Made by a program: the position numbers and the translations under genes. The notes beneath the pieces are model-generated. The model was not told the origin of the DNA. It did not search any database and saw only the letters and a program-made list of their open reading frames with translations. From Mesobacillus foraminis (GTDB taxonomy: Bacteria; Bacillota; Bacilli; Bacillales; Cytobacillaceae): a stretch of 64,000 nt of DNA. Where the stretch lies: positions 310,001 through 374,000 of the forward strand of contig NZ_SLVV01000002.1 in NCBI RefSeq assembly GCF_004340465.1. The letters run 5' to 3'. Positions 34,099-43,467 of this stretch are shown piece by piece (the first letter of the stretch is position 1; every line of letters begins with the position of its first letter).

Positions 34099-34135
34099 AA
34101 GAGCCCTGCAGCAACATGCAGGGCCCTCATTTTTT
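34099..34135 (-). terminator. terminator of sbcDC operon
   Basis: GAGCCCTGCAGC / GCAGGGCCCTC inverted repeat, with a T-rich start on the minus strand just after the sbcC stop. Confidence 0.75.
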
Positions 34136-34136
34136 C

Positions 34137-37100
34137 TTAACTGTTCAGGAAATGAAACTTAGTTTTGCTTCCTGATTGGGTTGCGGTTACTTCCAGTCTA
34201 ACATCAATTCTCTCTTTCAGTTCGGGTACATGGGAAATGATGCCGACAAGCCTTCCGCTGCTTTGAATATCAATTAAGGTCTCAATGGCCTGGTCCAGGG
34301 ATTCGGGATCCAGGGTGCCAAATCCCTCATCTATAAACATCGTTTCAAGAGAGACACCGCCTGCATAGCTTTGAACAACATCGGCCAACCCTAGGGCTAA
34401 GGAAAGGGCTGCTTTAAAACTTTCCCCGCCCGAGAGTGTTTTCACATGGCGTTCCTGGCCAGTATACTGGTCAAAAACAAGCAGTTCAAGACCGCTTTGG
34501 GCATTCCCCTTTGATCGGTCGGTCTTACGAAGGAGACGGTATCGGCCACTTGTCATTTTGGCCAGCCTTCCGTTGGCTTCGCGTAAAATATCGTCCAGGA
34601 AAGCACCCAGAACGTAGCGCTCAAAAGTAATCCGGTGTGTGTTTTGTCCCTTGGATACTTCATATAAATGGCCTATCAGCAGGTATCGTTCTTCAAGCGT
34701 CTTGATGCTCTCATTAATTCTCTCGACAGTGGAAATAATATTTTCATTCTCCCGCTTCTGGATATAGATGTTCTGATACTCTTCTGTAAGCTGGGACAGT
34801 TTTGTATCGAGGTCAGCCAGGCTGGATTTTAAGGATACCAGATCAGGCTTTTGGATGTCTTTTAAGATTCTAGAATATTCTTCTTCCCGATCCGAAACAG
34901 AACGGAGCTCTTCACGATAACGGCTTACAGAGTTTTCCAAGTCCTCAATCTCGGCATCGGTCCGTTTTGCCTGGTTGTACTGTGGATAATTTTCAAAGCC
35001 TTGATGAATCATGCTGGCCCTAAAGCTTTCCCGTTCCTCGGCAAGCTTGTCCTTAATTTCCTTCATCCGCTTATCGGCTTCCTCTACCCTGGTGTTTTCA
35101 GCATCAAGCAGTTCCTTTGCGTCCTGATAAAGCTTTTGTGCCTTTTCCAATTCCTCGGCCAGTTTATCCACACGGCGTCTGGCAAACTGAAGCTGTTGTT
35201 CAAAAGCATCCCATGATCGGAGGTTCTCTGGAATTGAATCTGTCATTCTGGAAAGAGTCGTTTTCTTTTCTGTATATTGAATCGTGATATTTTGGAAATC
35301 TTCCTCCAGCTTTTTTATTTTTTCCAGATGGCTGATTCTTTTCAAATCTGCTTTTGTGATTTCTTCCTTTACATGCCCAAGCCTCTTAACCTTTGCAGCA
35401 AGTGCTGCCTGCAGTTCCAACAGCCTGTTTTGGTCACCCTTTACAGAATCTATGGCAGCATCAAGCTGTTCCTCCTCAAACCCGGGACGGATGTTCTGCA
35501 ATTCATCAAGCAGTTCCCGGCCGGTTTCCCGGAGTGCTTTTAAACTTGTGCTAGATTCAATATAATCCTTGTCTGCTTTCCCTTTCTCCTTTTCAAGCTG
35601 CCCCGCCTGCTCTCTGGCAATCTTTAAATCTTCTTGTGTTGGAAACTGCCCCTCATTGCCTGAAGCTGGTTTGGGATGGTGCTCCGAACCACAGACCGGG
35701 CAGGCCTCATCTGCTGTAAGTGTGCTGGCAAGGACCGCTGCCTGAGAATGAAGCCATGTTTGTTCCAGTTCCCGGACTAACGCTTTACCGTCCTGCAGCC
35801 TTTCTTCGGCTTTTTCATACAGGGCTTTCTTTTTTTCAAAGTGGTCAGAGGCTTGTTTAATTCGCCCTAGTTGAGAACGATATTTGGACAGTTTGTCCAG
35901 TTCAGCCTGGAGCTTTTCCAGATTTCGTTCTACCTCAACTGACTGGAACTGAACTTTTTCGATTTCCTCTTTTTCACTGTGGAGGTTTTTTAAGTTTTCT
36001 TCCAATTTAATGGTTTCTGTATCATACAGCTGCTTTTGCCTTTTTACATTTTCAAGGTACTGGTGTAATTTCCCCGTTTCCATTTGCAGACCTGCGTATG
36101 CTTTTACATCTTCCTTAATATGCTCCAGATGATTGATTGCATCAGCAGCTTCCTTGCGTTCCTGTTCCCTTCCCGTCTGTCTGTTCAGCTCTTCTTCACA
36201 TAAAATTTGTTTCTGTTTAAGTGCCTCTATGCGATCAGACATGACCGAAATTCTTGCTTGAAGCTGGTCTGAATCCTGTTTTAGGCGGTGACAAAGCTCT
36301 TCCTGGCTTGCGAGAAGAGCAGCCTTATTGGCAAGCCTTGCTTCCCGCTCCTTCTCATTAAAATACTCTTTTTGTTGTTCAAGAGCCGCTTTTTTCTGTG
36401 TAAGCTCCTCTAATGCCTTCATTTGTTTGATGATTGTTTCGGCTTCAAAAAGTTTTTGCTGAAGCTGGTCCCGTTGATGCTGCAGGCGATTACGACCTAC
36501 ATTTAAAGATTCCAGCTCTTCCTCCATCGCAGCAATTCCTGCTTTTATAAGGGGAACCATCAAGGCATCATTCATGTTTCCGGATTCGAGATAGGTTTGC
36601 AATTCTTCATTTCCAAAGGCATGTACTTTTTTTAAAGCGGAGTTTCTTTCATCTGCCTGTGCCTCAACGAGCTTCTTTAGTTCCGTTGCTTCTACCTTAA
36701 GCCTTTCTTCAATTCGTTTATAAATTTCCGTGTGGAACAGCCTTTGAAGAATAACTTCTTTATCTTTGCTGTCAGAAGTAAGCAGCTTTCGGAATTCTCC
36801 CTGAGGAATCATAAGGATTTGCCTGAACTGATTGCTGTCAATGATCATGATTTCTTTAATTTTCTCATCCACATCACGTACATTAGCTGCAAGCAGCTGA
36901 GATGATCCATCATTCAGAAGATACAGCTCCGCTTTCGCACCGACAGTGGTGAACCCATCTCCCCGCTCCTTCTTTTTTTCCTGCTGCGGTGAGCGTGTGA
37001 TGCGGTACGTTTTATTCCTGAGCGAGAAATCAAGGGAGACTTCCGTCAACAATTCATCCCTCGCGAACTGGCTTCGCAAATCGGGGCCATTTCTGTCTTC

Positions 37101-37274
37101 GCCGCTTGCTTTCCCGTAAATGGCATAACTGATTCCATCAAATATAGTGGTCTTTCCGGAGCCCGTTTTCCCGGAAACAACAAACATTGTCCGGTTTTCA
37201 AGTGTAGTAAAATCAATGGTTTCACTTTCTGCATATGGCCCAAAGGCCTGCAATGTGAGCTTTAGCGGCTTCAT
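34137..37274 (-). CDS. sbcC: SbcC exonuclease subunit (SMC-like ATPase)
   Basis: A 1045-residue Rad50 homologue. It has Walker A GKTGSGKTTIFDGI near residue 35, long coiled coils on both sides of a zinc hook with Cys525 and Cys528 in CPVCGSEHHP, and a C-terminal head with signature TLSGGESFKAALSLALGLADV and Walker B MFIDEGFGTLD. With SbcD it cuts DNA hairpins and protein-blocked ends. The start overlaps the sbcD stop by four bases. Confidence 0.95.
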   Translation of the reverse strand: MKPLKLTLQAFGPYAESETIDFTTLENRTMFVVSGKTGSGKTTIFDGISYAIYGKASGEDRNGPDLRSQFARDELLTEVSLDFSLRNKTYRITRSPQQEKKKERGDGFTTVGAKAELYLLNDGSSQLLAANVRDVDEKIKEIMIIDSNQFRQILMIPQGEFRKLLTSDSKDKEVILQRLFHTEIYKRIEERLKVEATELKKLVEAQADERNSALKKVHAFGNEELQTYLESGNMNDALMVPLIKAGIAAMEEELESLNVGRNRLQHQRDQLQQKLFEAETIIKQMKALEELTQKKAALEQQKEYFNEKEREARLANKAALLASQEELCHRLKQDSDQLQARISVMSDRIEALKQKQILCEEELNRQTGREQERKEAADAINHLEHIKEDVKAYAGLQMETGKLHQYLENVKRQKQLYDTETIKLEENLKNLHSEKEEIEKVQFQSVEVERNLEKLQAELDKLSKYRSQLGRIKQASDHFEKKKALYEKAEERLQDGKALVRELEQTWLHSQAAVLASTLTADEACPVCGSEHHPKPASGNEGQFPTQEDLKIAREQAGQLEKEKGKADKDYIESSTSLKALRETGRELLDELQNIRPGFEEEQLDAAIDSVKGDQNRLLELQAALAAKVKRLGHVKEEITKADLKRISHLEKIKKLEEDFQNITIQYTEKKTTLSRMTDSIPENLRSWDAFEQQLQFARRRVDKLAEELEKAQKLYQDAKELLDAENTRVEEADKRMKEIKDKLAEERESFRASMIHQGFENYPQYNQAKRTDAEIEDLENSVSRYREELRSVSDREEEYSRILKDIQKPDLVSLKSSLADLDTKLSQLTEEYQNIYIQKRENENIISTVERINESIKTLEERYLLIGHLYEVSKGQNTHRITFERYVLGAFLDDILREANGRLAKMTSGRYRLLRKTDRSKGNAQSGLELLVFDQYTGQERHVKTLSGGESFKAALSLALGLADVVQSYAGGVSLETMFIDEGFGTLDPESLDQAIETLIDIQSSGRLVGIISHVPELKERIDVRLEVTATQSGSKTKFHFLNS

Positions 37275-38416
37275 TTGAGTCCCTCCTCTTTCAGGACCTT
37301 GTTAATTATTCCAGCCATTATCTCGCGTTTCTCATCAGTAAAATCTGCTGTCGTCATCTGGCTGTAAAATTGTGCAAATAAATCGAGCTCCGATTTTTTT
37401 TCTTCTCTAGCGGTTGCAAAGCTTTTCAGTTTTTTCTGGTCAATGGTTTCAATCTTCCGTTCAAGATGGAGAACATTGGGATAAATCTGACGCAGTTTTC
37501 CAATCGGGTCAATTAAAGACCCGTCATCGAGAAGAGTTACTTTCAAATAGTCTTCCGTATTTTGATTCTGGTAAAAGTCCGGATCCAGAAGCTGCTCTAA
37601 ATATCCTTCTACCTCACGCATATCCTGGCGGGGAGCGAGCGTTCGGTATCTGATCCCAAACTCGCCTTTCTCATCCATCTCTATAATGGAAATAGATTTT
37701 CGCTGCTTCGCTTCTGAAAAAGAATATTTCATCAGTGAGCCAGAATACTTTATTTTATTGTGGCGGATGGCATCCGGGCTGTGCAGATGTCCAAGCGCGG
37801 TATAGGAGAATGGGGCGAACAGGTCGGATGTAACGCACCCGGAACCGCCAACAGACAGTGTCCTTTCTGAATCGCAGGATTCTCCTCCCAGCACAAATGC
37901 ATGTCCAACCAAAACATTGGGCTCGGTATGATCCATTGTTTCTTCGATCCTTCCGATGACAGACTTCATGGCATCCTGATGGGAATGGATCGATTCATCA
38001 TCCAGCAAATGGCGGACAAGACCGGGTTCTGCATATGGAACCAGATGAAAATTCACTCCATTGATTCGCACTGGATGAAATTGATTTGTCAGCTTTCCTG
38101 TCAGGTAAAAATGATTATGGCGATACCAGGAACTTCCGAAAGATAATCGTTCCGCACTGTCATGGTTTCCCGCTATTGCCACTATTGGTATATTAAGTTC
38201 AACATTAATCTTGAACAGGACTTCGTCAAGGAGCTCAACTGCTTCTGTCGGCGGTACCGATCGGTCATATAAGTCTCCTGCTATAATCACAGCATCTGGC
38301 TGTTCTTCCCCTACAAGTTCAATAAATTGATTCAAGATGGCTCTTTGATCGGCTGTCATATATAGGCCGTGGACCAATTTCCCAAGATGCCAATCCCCCG
38401 TATGGATAAATTTCAT
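37271..38416 (-). CDS. sbcD: SbcD exonuclease subunit (Mre11-like)
   Basis: A 381-residue Mn-dependent phosphoesterase with all the family motifs in order: GDWHLGK near residue 6, GDLYDR, GNHDS, GHAFVLGG and GHLHSPD. It is the nuclease half of SbcCD. An extended -10 element (TGTTATAAT on the minus strand, 38468-38460) lies about 45 bases upstream. Between here and cspD (38417-38793) no gene is visible. Confidence 0.94.
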   Translation of the reverse strand: MKFIHTGDWHLGKLVHGLYMTADQRAILNQFIELVGEEQPDAVIIAGDLYDRSVPPTEAVELLDEVLFKINVELNIPIVAIAGNHDSAERLSFGSSWYRHNHFYLTGKLTNQFHPVRINGVNFHLVPYAEPGLVRHLLDDESIHSHQDAMKSVIGRIEETMDHTEPNVLVGHAFVLGGESCDSERTLSVGGSGCVTSDLFAPFSYTALGHLHSPDAIRHNKIKYSGSLMKYSFSEAKQRKSISIIEMDEKGEFGIRYRTLAPRQDMREVEGYLEQLLDPDFYQNQNTEDYLKVTLLDDGSLIDPIGKLRQIYPNVLHLERKIETIDQKKLKSFATAREEKKSELDLFAQFYSQMTTADFTDEKREIMAGIINKVLKEEGLK

Positions 38417-38793
38417 TTTTTATCCCCCTCAAGTTTTTTCCGATAATTGCAATGCTACCATTATAACAAACTGACAGTCATTCACAGCTTGATAAAATCA
38501 GGTAACACCAGGAACATTTGTTCCAATTCTAACAACAGCTGTCCAGCTATTCTACCTTTTTTTCCTTTTACTCAGGAACAAATGGTTGGTATGTAGCGCA
38601 TATCCTTCTATTTTAATATATTGCGATAATGAGTTGCTAATCAAGAGTCATAGCAGAAATTTACATACATGGATGAAAGTTTCTGTCATAGAAGTGAGAA
38701 AAAGGAACTATTTCCTGGGAGGGGGAGGCCGGAACAAAAACCAGAACATATCTAATGTCCAGTTAGCTGCTTCTCCTTGATGAAAGCAATAAA

Positions 38794-38826
38794 ATAAAAA
38801 GCCCAGCCTGCTGGAGGCTGAGCGGT
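38794..38826 (-). terminator. terminator of cspD
   Basis: GCTCAGCCT / AGGCTGGGC stem followed on the minus strand by TTTTTATTTTA, 15 bases after the stop. Confidence 0.85.
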
Positions 38827-38840
38827 TAAATTTGGTTGGA

Positions 38841-39041
38841 TTATAGCTTTGTAACGTTAGCCGCTTGAGGTCCGCGAGCTCCTTCTACAACTTCGAAAGA
38901 TACTTCCTGGCCTTCTTCTAAAGATTTAAAGCCCTCTGACTGAATCGCAGAAAAGTGAACGAATACGTCGTTTCCATCTTCAGCTTCGATGAATCCAAAA
39001 CCTTTTTCAGCATTAAACCATTTTACTTTACCGTTTTTCAT
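38841..39041 (-). CDS. cspD: cold shock protein CspD
   Basis: A 66-residue OB-fold RNA chaperone with both RNA-binding motifs, KGFGFI (RNP1) and VFVHFS (RNP2). The sequence is nearest B. subtilis CspD ([15 protein letters not shown] and RGPQA-NV-KL ending). It melts mRNA structure in the cold and in stationary phase. TAGGAGG lies 10 bases before the ATG, behind a leader of about 150 bases. Confidence 0.94.
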   Translation of the reverse strand: MKNGKVKWFNAEKGFGFIEAEDGNDVFVHFSAIQSEGFKSLEEGQEVSFEVVEGARGPQAANVTKL

Positions 39042-39063
39042 AAAAATAAAATCCTCCTAGATT

Positions 39064-39077
39064 GGCTTGTACAAGCC
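39064..39077 (-). promoter_or_regulatory. perfect hairpin in the cspD leader
   Basis: GGCTTGTACAAGCC is a perfect 14-bp palindrome 22-36 bases before the cspD start and just upstream of its ribosome site. Cold shock mRNAs have long leaders whose folding alters translation with temperature, and this hairpin may play that part. Confidence 0.45.
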
Positions 39078-39197
39078 GTGTTGAAATTAACCAAATTACG
39101 CGTTTAGTTTTACCTGTCGTTCTTCAGTTTATTCCCTGTTTACAGTAAGAATAAACGAAAAGCCATCCTTCTAAATCGTGCAACCGGCTTCTATTTA

Positions 39198-39240
39198 AAA
39201 TTAACACTTTCTATAAAAACTGTCAATATAAGCGCTTACA
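39198..39240 (-). promoter_or_regulatory. cspD promoter with cre-like site
   Basis: On the minus strand TTGACA (39226-39221) and TAATTT (39203-39198) are separated by 17 bases, a good SigA promoter giving a leader of about 150 bases. TGTAAGCGCTTATA (39240-39227) abuts the -35 box and differs from the cre consensus TGWAARCGYTWNCW at one position. CcpA control is therefore possible. The rest of the gap up to 39595 shows nothing else. Confidence 0.6.
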
Positions 39241-39595
39241 TTTTAATCGTTTTTTTATATTCAATCGCTCTGCCTGATAGATGCTTTTTAGATGTACAGG
39301 CAGTCTACCTTGTTCCACAATATCCATTCAGAATGGACTAAAAAAATACAAACAATTGAAAAACTGTCTGTACATTAGATAAAGGCATAAAACTTTTATA
39401 ATCGTATCGGGTGCCATAGATAACTAAACGCCTTACCCCAATTATTACAGGTCAATACTGCTCTGAGTTTACTCTTGCATATTAATTACGTGCTAATTAA
39501 TCTGTAAATGAATTTTTATCTAGTTGTTATTTTAAGAGTCCCTGCATTAACTGAACTGGATGAAGACATCCATCTCCCCTTGTTTCTCTTATTGC

Positions 39596-40033
39596 TCAGG
39601 ACTGTAAGGGTTCTTGTCCACATTCGGTGCAGATTCCGTAAAGCTCGAATAAATGACCGGATATTTGAAAGTTTGATTCCCTTTGTGCGGCTTCTTCTAA
39701 TCGGTTGAGTTCAGGGAGCTCGAAATCGTCTATCTTTCCACATTCAGTACATATGACATGATAATGCGGCCTTGTTCTCCATTCATATCGGCTGCAGCTC
39801 TGGCCAAAGATTAGTTCCTGAATCAAGCCCTGCTCCTTTAGGAAATTCAGATTATTATAAACAGTCGTATTGCTTATGTTAGGTAATTTTTTATTTAGTT
39901 CTCTGTATATTTCTTCAGCTGTCGGATGGGAGTTTGAGGTGGTCAGATACTCCATAATTGCTAGTCGCTGCTGTGTCATTCTGATTCCCGGTCTTCTTAA
40001 CAAACTAATACTTTCCTCTACCACTACATTCAT
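39596..40033 (-). CDS. perR: Fur family regulator, PerR-like
   Basis: A 145-residue metal-dependent repressor. The winged helix covers residues 1-85 (RMTQQRLAIMEYL, then SNTTVYNNLNFLKEQGLI). The dimer domain has two structural CxxC zinc motifs (CTECGK, CTECGQ). The regulatory site has His in SHPTAEEIY and the pair HYH. The Asp85 of B. subtilis PerR (SRFDF) is replaced by Glu here (SRYEW), while the Asp104 equivalent is kept (KIDDF). PerR senses H2O2 by oxidation of iron-binding histidines. It follows hemA by 69 bases in the same direction. Because of the Glu it may instead be a Fur-like or second PerR paralogue. Confidence 0.78.
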   Translation of the reverse strand: MNVVVEESISLLRRPGIRMTQQRLAIMEYLTTSNSHPTAEEIYRELNKKLPNISNTTVYNNLNFLKEQGLIQELIFGQSCSRYEWRTRPHYHVICTECGKIDDFELPELNRLEEAAQRESNFQISGHLFELYGICTECGQEPLQS

Positions 40034-40102
40034 GTTTGTCCACCTCTATCTTTTGATTTGGATAACAGGAAAGTCCATCCTGTAAAATGGCTACCCACTC
40101 AA

Positions 40103-41452
40103 TCATGATTTTACAAGGTGAGAGTGCAGGAAATTTCTGCTTTCTTCTACTATTATTCTCTCATCGTGTTTCTCAAACGGCATATTAGTTGAAAAAATTG
40201 TGGCAAAAATATCAAACAATTGCTCCTTTTCTATTGAATCTCCACTTGCAGCCAGTTCTTTCATCGCGATAATGAGACCGCTGAGGAGCTGATTACCCGG
40301 CATTTTCGAGTACTTTCGTATAATCTTTCGTTCTCGTTCGGAAAGGCTTGGCAGCTTGTTCTCGATATGCTTCATTGCCTCATTATGTATACTTAATGAC
40401 ATATTCGTTAAGGCTGAAATCAGCGGGATGACCGACTGTGTTTTAAGCCAAAGTTTATACTCAGAAATTTCATCTTCAATCATTTGGACAATTTTTCGTG
40501 ACTCCCGTGCACGTTCCACAAGGTTCGAGTCAATCACCCCTTGTAATTCATCCACATCATACATCTTGACCCCCTCAAGGCTCGCTGCACCCACCTCTGC
40601 ACTCCTCGGTACCGAGAGATCGAACACCAGGAGTTCTTTTGTCGGCTTCGCTTTCATCACTTCTAGGAAGACTTTCTTTGTTAAAAGCGGACTCTCTGTG
40701 CGGATAGCGCTTATAATGATATCGGTCTGGATAACAGCTTCCTTCAGCCTGTCAAACGGCACAGCTCTCCCCCTGCATTCCTGGGCAAGACACTCCGCTT
40801 TTTCATAGGTCCGGTTGACAATAATCAAATCCCGAAGTGCAAGAGCAGCCAAATTCTTGGCGGCAATCCTTCCCGTTTCTCCCGCACCAAGCACCAAAGC
40901 TGTTTTATTTTCAATAGCAGGCAATTTCTTTTTCATCAGCTCTGTTGCTGCATAACTGATAGAAACCGGTCTATGTCCAATCCCAGTTTCTGTGTGCACT
41001 CTCTTTGCCAGGACAATTGCCCGCTTAAATAAAGAGTTGAAAATCGTCGACGTTCCTCCGCTTTGCTGGCTTTCAAAAAATGCAGTTTTTATTTGCCCGA
41101 GAATCTGCGTTTCTCTCAGGACAAGAGAATCTAAACCGCAAGTCACTTTAAACAAATGGCGGTAAGCTTCCTCATCTGCCTTTTTATAAAACAAATCCAA
41201 AATTTCCTGGGCTTGTCCACCAAACCAAGTGGAAAGAAATGACTGAACCCGGGACATTCCAGTGCGGATACACTCCACTGCCACATATACTTCGAAGCGA
41301 TTACACGTATTGAGAATTACGCATTCCTTGACACCCTTTATTTCTCTTAAACTTTTCAAACATTCATGCCGTTTCGTTAAATCCTGATTAAAAGATTCCC
41401 TGATCTGGACAGAAGCTATTTTATGATTAATCCCTATTGCTATTACATGCAT
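40103..41452 (-). CDS. hemA: glutamyl-tRNA reductase
   Basis: A 449-residue enzyme reducing Glu-tRNA to glutamate-1-semialdehyde, the first committed haem step. The catalytic Cys lies in LNTCNRFEVY near residue 50. The NADPH site is LVLGAGETGRIAAKNLA near 185, and the C-terminal dimerisation helix runs from about 310. AGAGGTGG precedes the ATG. The usual partners hemX, hemC, hemD, hemB and hemL are absent. It lies instead between tpx and a perR-like gene. It may be an additional, peroxide-regulated copy, because PerR controls hemA in B. subtilis. Confidence 0.9.
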   Translation of the reverse strand: MHVIAIGINHKIASVQIRESFNQDLTKRHECLKSLREIKGVKECVILNTCNRFEVYVAVECIRTGMSRVQSFLSTWFGGQAQEILDLFYKKADEEAYRHLFKVTCGLDSLVLRETQILGQIKTAFFESQQSGGTSTIFNSLFKRAIVLAKRVHTETGIGHRPVSISYAATELMKKKLPAIENKTALVLGAGETGRIAAKNLAALALRDLIIVNRTYEKAECLAQECRGRAVPFDRLKEAVIQTDIIISAIRTESPLLTKKVFLEVMKAKPTKELLVFDLSVPRSAEVGAASLEGVKMYDVDELQGVIDSNLVERARESRKIVQMIEDEISEYKLWLKTQSVIPLISALTNMSLSIHNEAMKHIENKLPSLSERERKIIRKYSKMPGNQLLSGLIIAMKELAASGDSIEKEQLFDIFATIFSTNMPFEKHDERIIVEESRNFLHSHLVKS

Positions 41453-41488
41453 AAACAGCCACCTCTTCTGTTCCGACTGAATGGAAGC

Positions 41489-41523
41489 AGGAATGCAAAC
41501 TTTGGTGAAGCATTCCTGCCTGA
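41489..41523 (-). terminator. hairpin after tpx
   Basis: GCAGGAATGC / GCATTCCTGC, a perfect 10-bp stem with a 13-base loop between tpx and hemA. The T tract is weak, so termination may be partial. Confidence 0.5.
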
Positions 41524-41549
41524 TTCTATCAGCATTTCATTTCTGTCAT

Positions 41550-42089
41550 TTAATAGGCAGAAGCTTTATTCTCGATTACTTTCCAAGCTGCCTGTATGGC
41601 ACTAGAATAATCAGGATGGTTGGTAACCTCGGAAACATACTCTGCATACACAACGGTGCCTTCCGAATCGATGACAAAAACGGACCGGCATTCCAGCCTG
41701 TGTTCCTTGATATAAGTTCCGTATGCCAGACCAAAGGACATATCAAGATGATCAGACAGAATTGTAATTGAATTTGCGCCTGAAGCTTCACACCATCTGT
41801 TTTGTGCAAAAGGAAGGTCAGCACTGATCGTCAGAACTTCAACACGATCGCCTAACTTCATTGCTTCTTCATTAAACCTCTTCGTCTGCAGATCGCATAC
41901 TCCTGTATCCAGAGAGGGAACGGTCGTAAGCATAATGACTTTCCCATTAAAATCCGATAAGGTTGTCTCCATGCGATCCCTTGTCATTACTTTAAAATCT
42001 GGCGCTTTATTCCCCGGCTTAATTTCAGGGCCGATCAGCGTAACCGGATTGCCCGCCAAGGTAACGGCGCCCGTACGTTCTTGTGCCAT
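41550..42089 (-). CDS. tpx: thiol peroxidase
   Basis: A 179-residue atypical 2-Cys peroxiredoxin of the Tpx class that reduces H2O2 and hydroperoxides with thioredoxin. The peroxidatic Cys is in SLDTGVCDLQT near residue 65 and the resolving Cys in NRWCEASGA near residue 99. It starts 29 bases after the HIU hydrolase stop with AAGGAG upstream and no terminator between. It therefore probably belongs to the uricase operon and removes the H2O2 that uricase makes. Confidence 0.92.
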   Translation of the reverse strand: MAQERTGAVTLAGNPVTLIGPEIKPGNKAPDFKVMTRDRMETTLSDFNGKVIMLTTVPSLDTGVCDLQTKRFNEEAMKLGDRVEVLTISADLPFAQNRWCEASGANSITILSDHLDMSFGLAYGTYIKEHRLECRSVFVIDSEGTVVYAEYVSEVTNHPDYSSAIQAAWKVIENKASAY

Positions 42090-42118
42090 CCAACTAGTCT
42101 CCTTCTCAATCTATTTCC

Positions 42119-42481
42119 CTAGCTTCCCCGATAAGTGCTGTATCCGCCTGGTGCGACCAGAAGAGGAACGTGATAATGTTCTTCTTGGCTGCCTATTCCG
42201 AAGCGGATGGGAACCTTATTTAAAAACGGAAGCTGGGCAGCTGCATTTAAGGGTTCCTGACTTAAATATTCACCGACATGAAATACCAGTTCATATTCTC
42301 CCGGGTTCATTTCTTCCCCGCGGAGAAGCGGGGAGTCTACTCTCCCATCTCCGTTGGTAAACACGGTCTTGATTAAAGAACGTTCTTCCTGATCTCCCAG
42401 TCGCCACAAATCAATTTTTATTTCTTTGGCGGGCAAACCTTTGGATAAATCAAGTACGTGTGTGGTCAATTTGCCTTCCAT
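42119..42481 (-). CDS. pucM: 5-hydroxyisourate hydrolase
   Basis: A 120-residue transthyretin-like enzyme that hydrolyses 5-hydroxyisourate, the product of uricase, to OHCU. The N-terminal LTTHVLDLSKG carries the first catalytic His, HYHVPLL the second, and the C-terminus ends with the family signature YSTYRGS. It overlaps the uricase stop by one base, so it is translationally coupled. Confidence 0.93.
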   Translation of the reverse strand: MEGKLTTHVLDLSKGLPAKEIKIDLWRLGDQEERSLIKTVFTNGDGRVDSPLLRGEEMNPGEYELVFHVGEYLSQEPLNAAAQLPFLNKVPIRFGIGSQEEHYHVPLLVAPGGYSTYRGS

Positions 42482-43455
42482 TACTGGATAGCCTCGGCCG
42501 CTTCTTTTTCTTTTTCTGCTTTAAGATCTGCCTGGGTCACTTCAAAGCCCTGGAAGCCGTATGGAGGGCGCGGTTCCTGGTAGACACTGCCTTTTGCATT
42601 AGGAATCTCCTCGACAACCGTCTCCCAAGTACGGTTATTGGTCTTAAACTGGATGTTTTTCAGCTGAGGGAAACGGTCAAGAATCCTTAACCCAATTTTA
42701 TAGATCAGCTGTTGAATGGACTTGTTATCCAATTCATGGAATACCGTGTTTGCAATATCGGCAATTTGTTCGGAAGCAACATACTTTTCAGGATTTGCCC
42801 CTGAGGCATCCTCGATATTCTCATACTCCCAGTCGAAATCGAGGTAAATAAAGAGAGGTCGGTCAAAAGCTTCAGGAAGTGTGGTGTATTGATCACGGAT
42901 GAAGCCATAAAACGAACTTCCGCTGACTTTGATAAGATGCACATCTCTGATTCCGCTAGTATGCTTGACAACTTTATTACCAGTGCCGGTCCTGACTACC
43001 TCGATTGTTGTTGTGGCATATTCATTTCTGGATTTTTTATAAACCAGGTGGCTTTTGTCATGTCCGGTGCCTGTTGGGACAAGAACATGTTCAAATGGCA
43101 TTTCGTTTGCTGTAAGCTCAACGGCATCGACATGGGCATACTTGTCCAGGAAGCGATTACAAATAAACTTAATAAATGATTCAGCTGTATTTCCTTGGAA
43201 ATTAGCCATCTCGTACTGGATGAAATTTTTCATTGAATCGGTAGCAACCACAAGGCTGTTATCCCCTTCAGTAAAAGAAGTGAGGAAGGCATCGCCTTTG
43301 AGGGCGATCTGGCAGTTGAAGCCAAAAATGGTATTGTCTCTTTCATTAAAGCTTGATTCAGGAATCTGCCTAAGCCCTTTAATATTTGGAACATACGTCC
43401 TGTATACAAAGACATCGCCTTTCCCGTAAAGCATTGTTCTTTTACCATTAGTCAT
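42481..43455 (-). CDS. pucL: uricase (urate oxidase)
   Basis: A 324-residue cofactor-free oxidase turning urate, oxygen and water into 5-hydroxyisourate and H2O2. It has two T-fold domains, with the catalytic Thr region LVVATDSMKNFI near residue 70, the Lys-Gly-Asp start YGKGDVFVYRTYV and FGFNCQIALKGDAFLTSF. In B. subtilis pucL the OHCU decarboxylase is fused to the N-terminus. Here the two are separate adjacent genes. The C-terminal tail is Lys/Glu-rich. The gene order decarboxylase, uricase, HIU hydrolase, tpx reads as one operon. Confidence 0.94.
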   Translation of the reverse strand: MTNGKRTMLYGKGDVFVYRTYVPNIKGLRQIPESSFNERDNTIFGFNCQIALKGDAFLTSFTEGDNSLVVATDSMKNFIQYEMANFQGNTAESFIKFICNRFLDKYAHVDAVELTANEMPFEHVLVPTGTGHDKSHLVYKKSRNEYATTTIEVVRTGTGNKVVKHTSGIRDVHLIKVSGSSFYGFIRDQYTTLPEAFDRPLFIYLDFDWEYENIEDASGANPEKYVASEQIADIANTVFHELDNKSIQQLIYKIGLRILDRFPQLKNIQFKTNNRTWETVVEEIPNAKGSVYQEPRPPYGFQGFEVTQADLKAEKEKEAAEAIQ

Positions 43456-43467
43456 TTCTTTTTCCCC

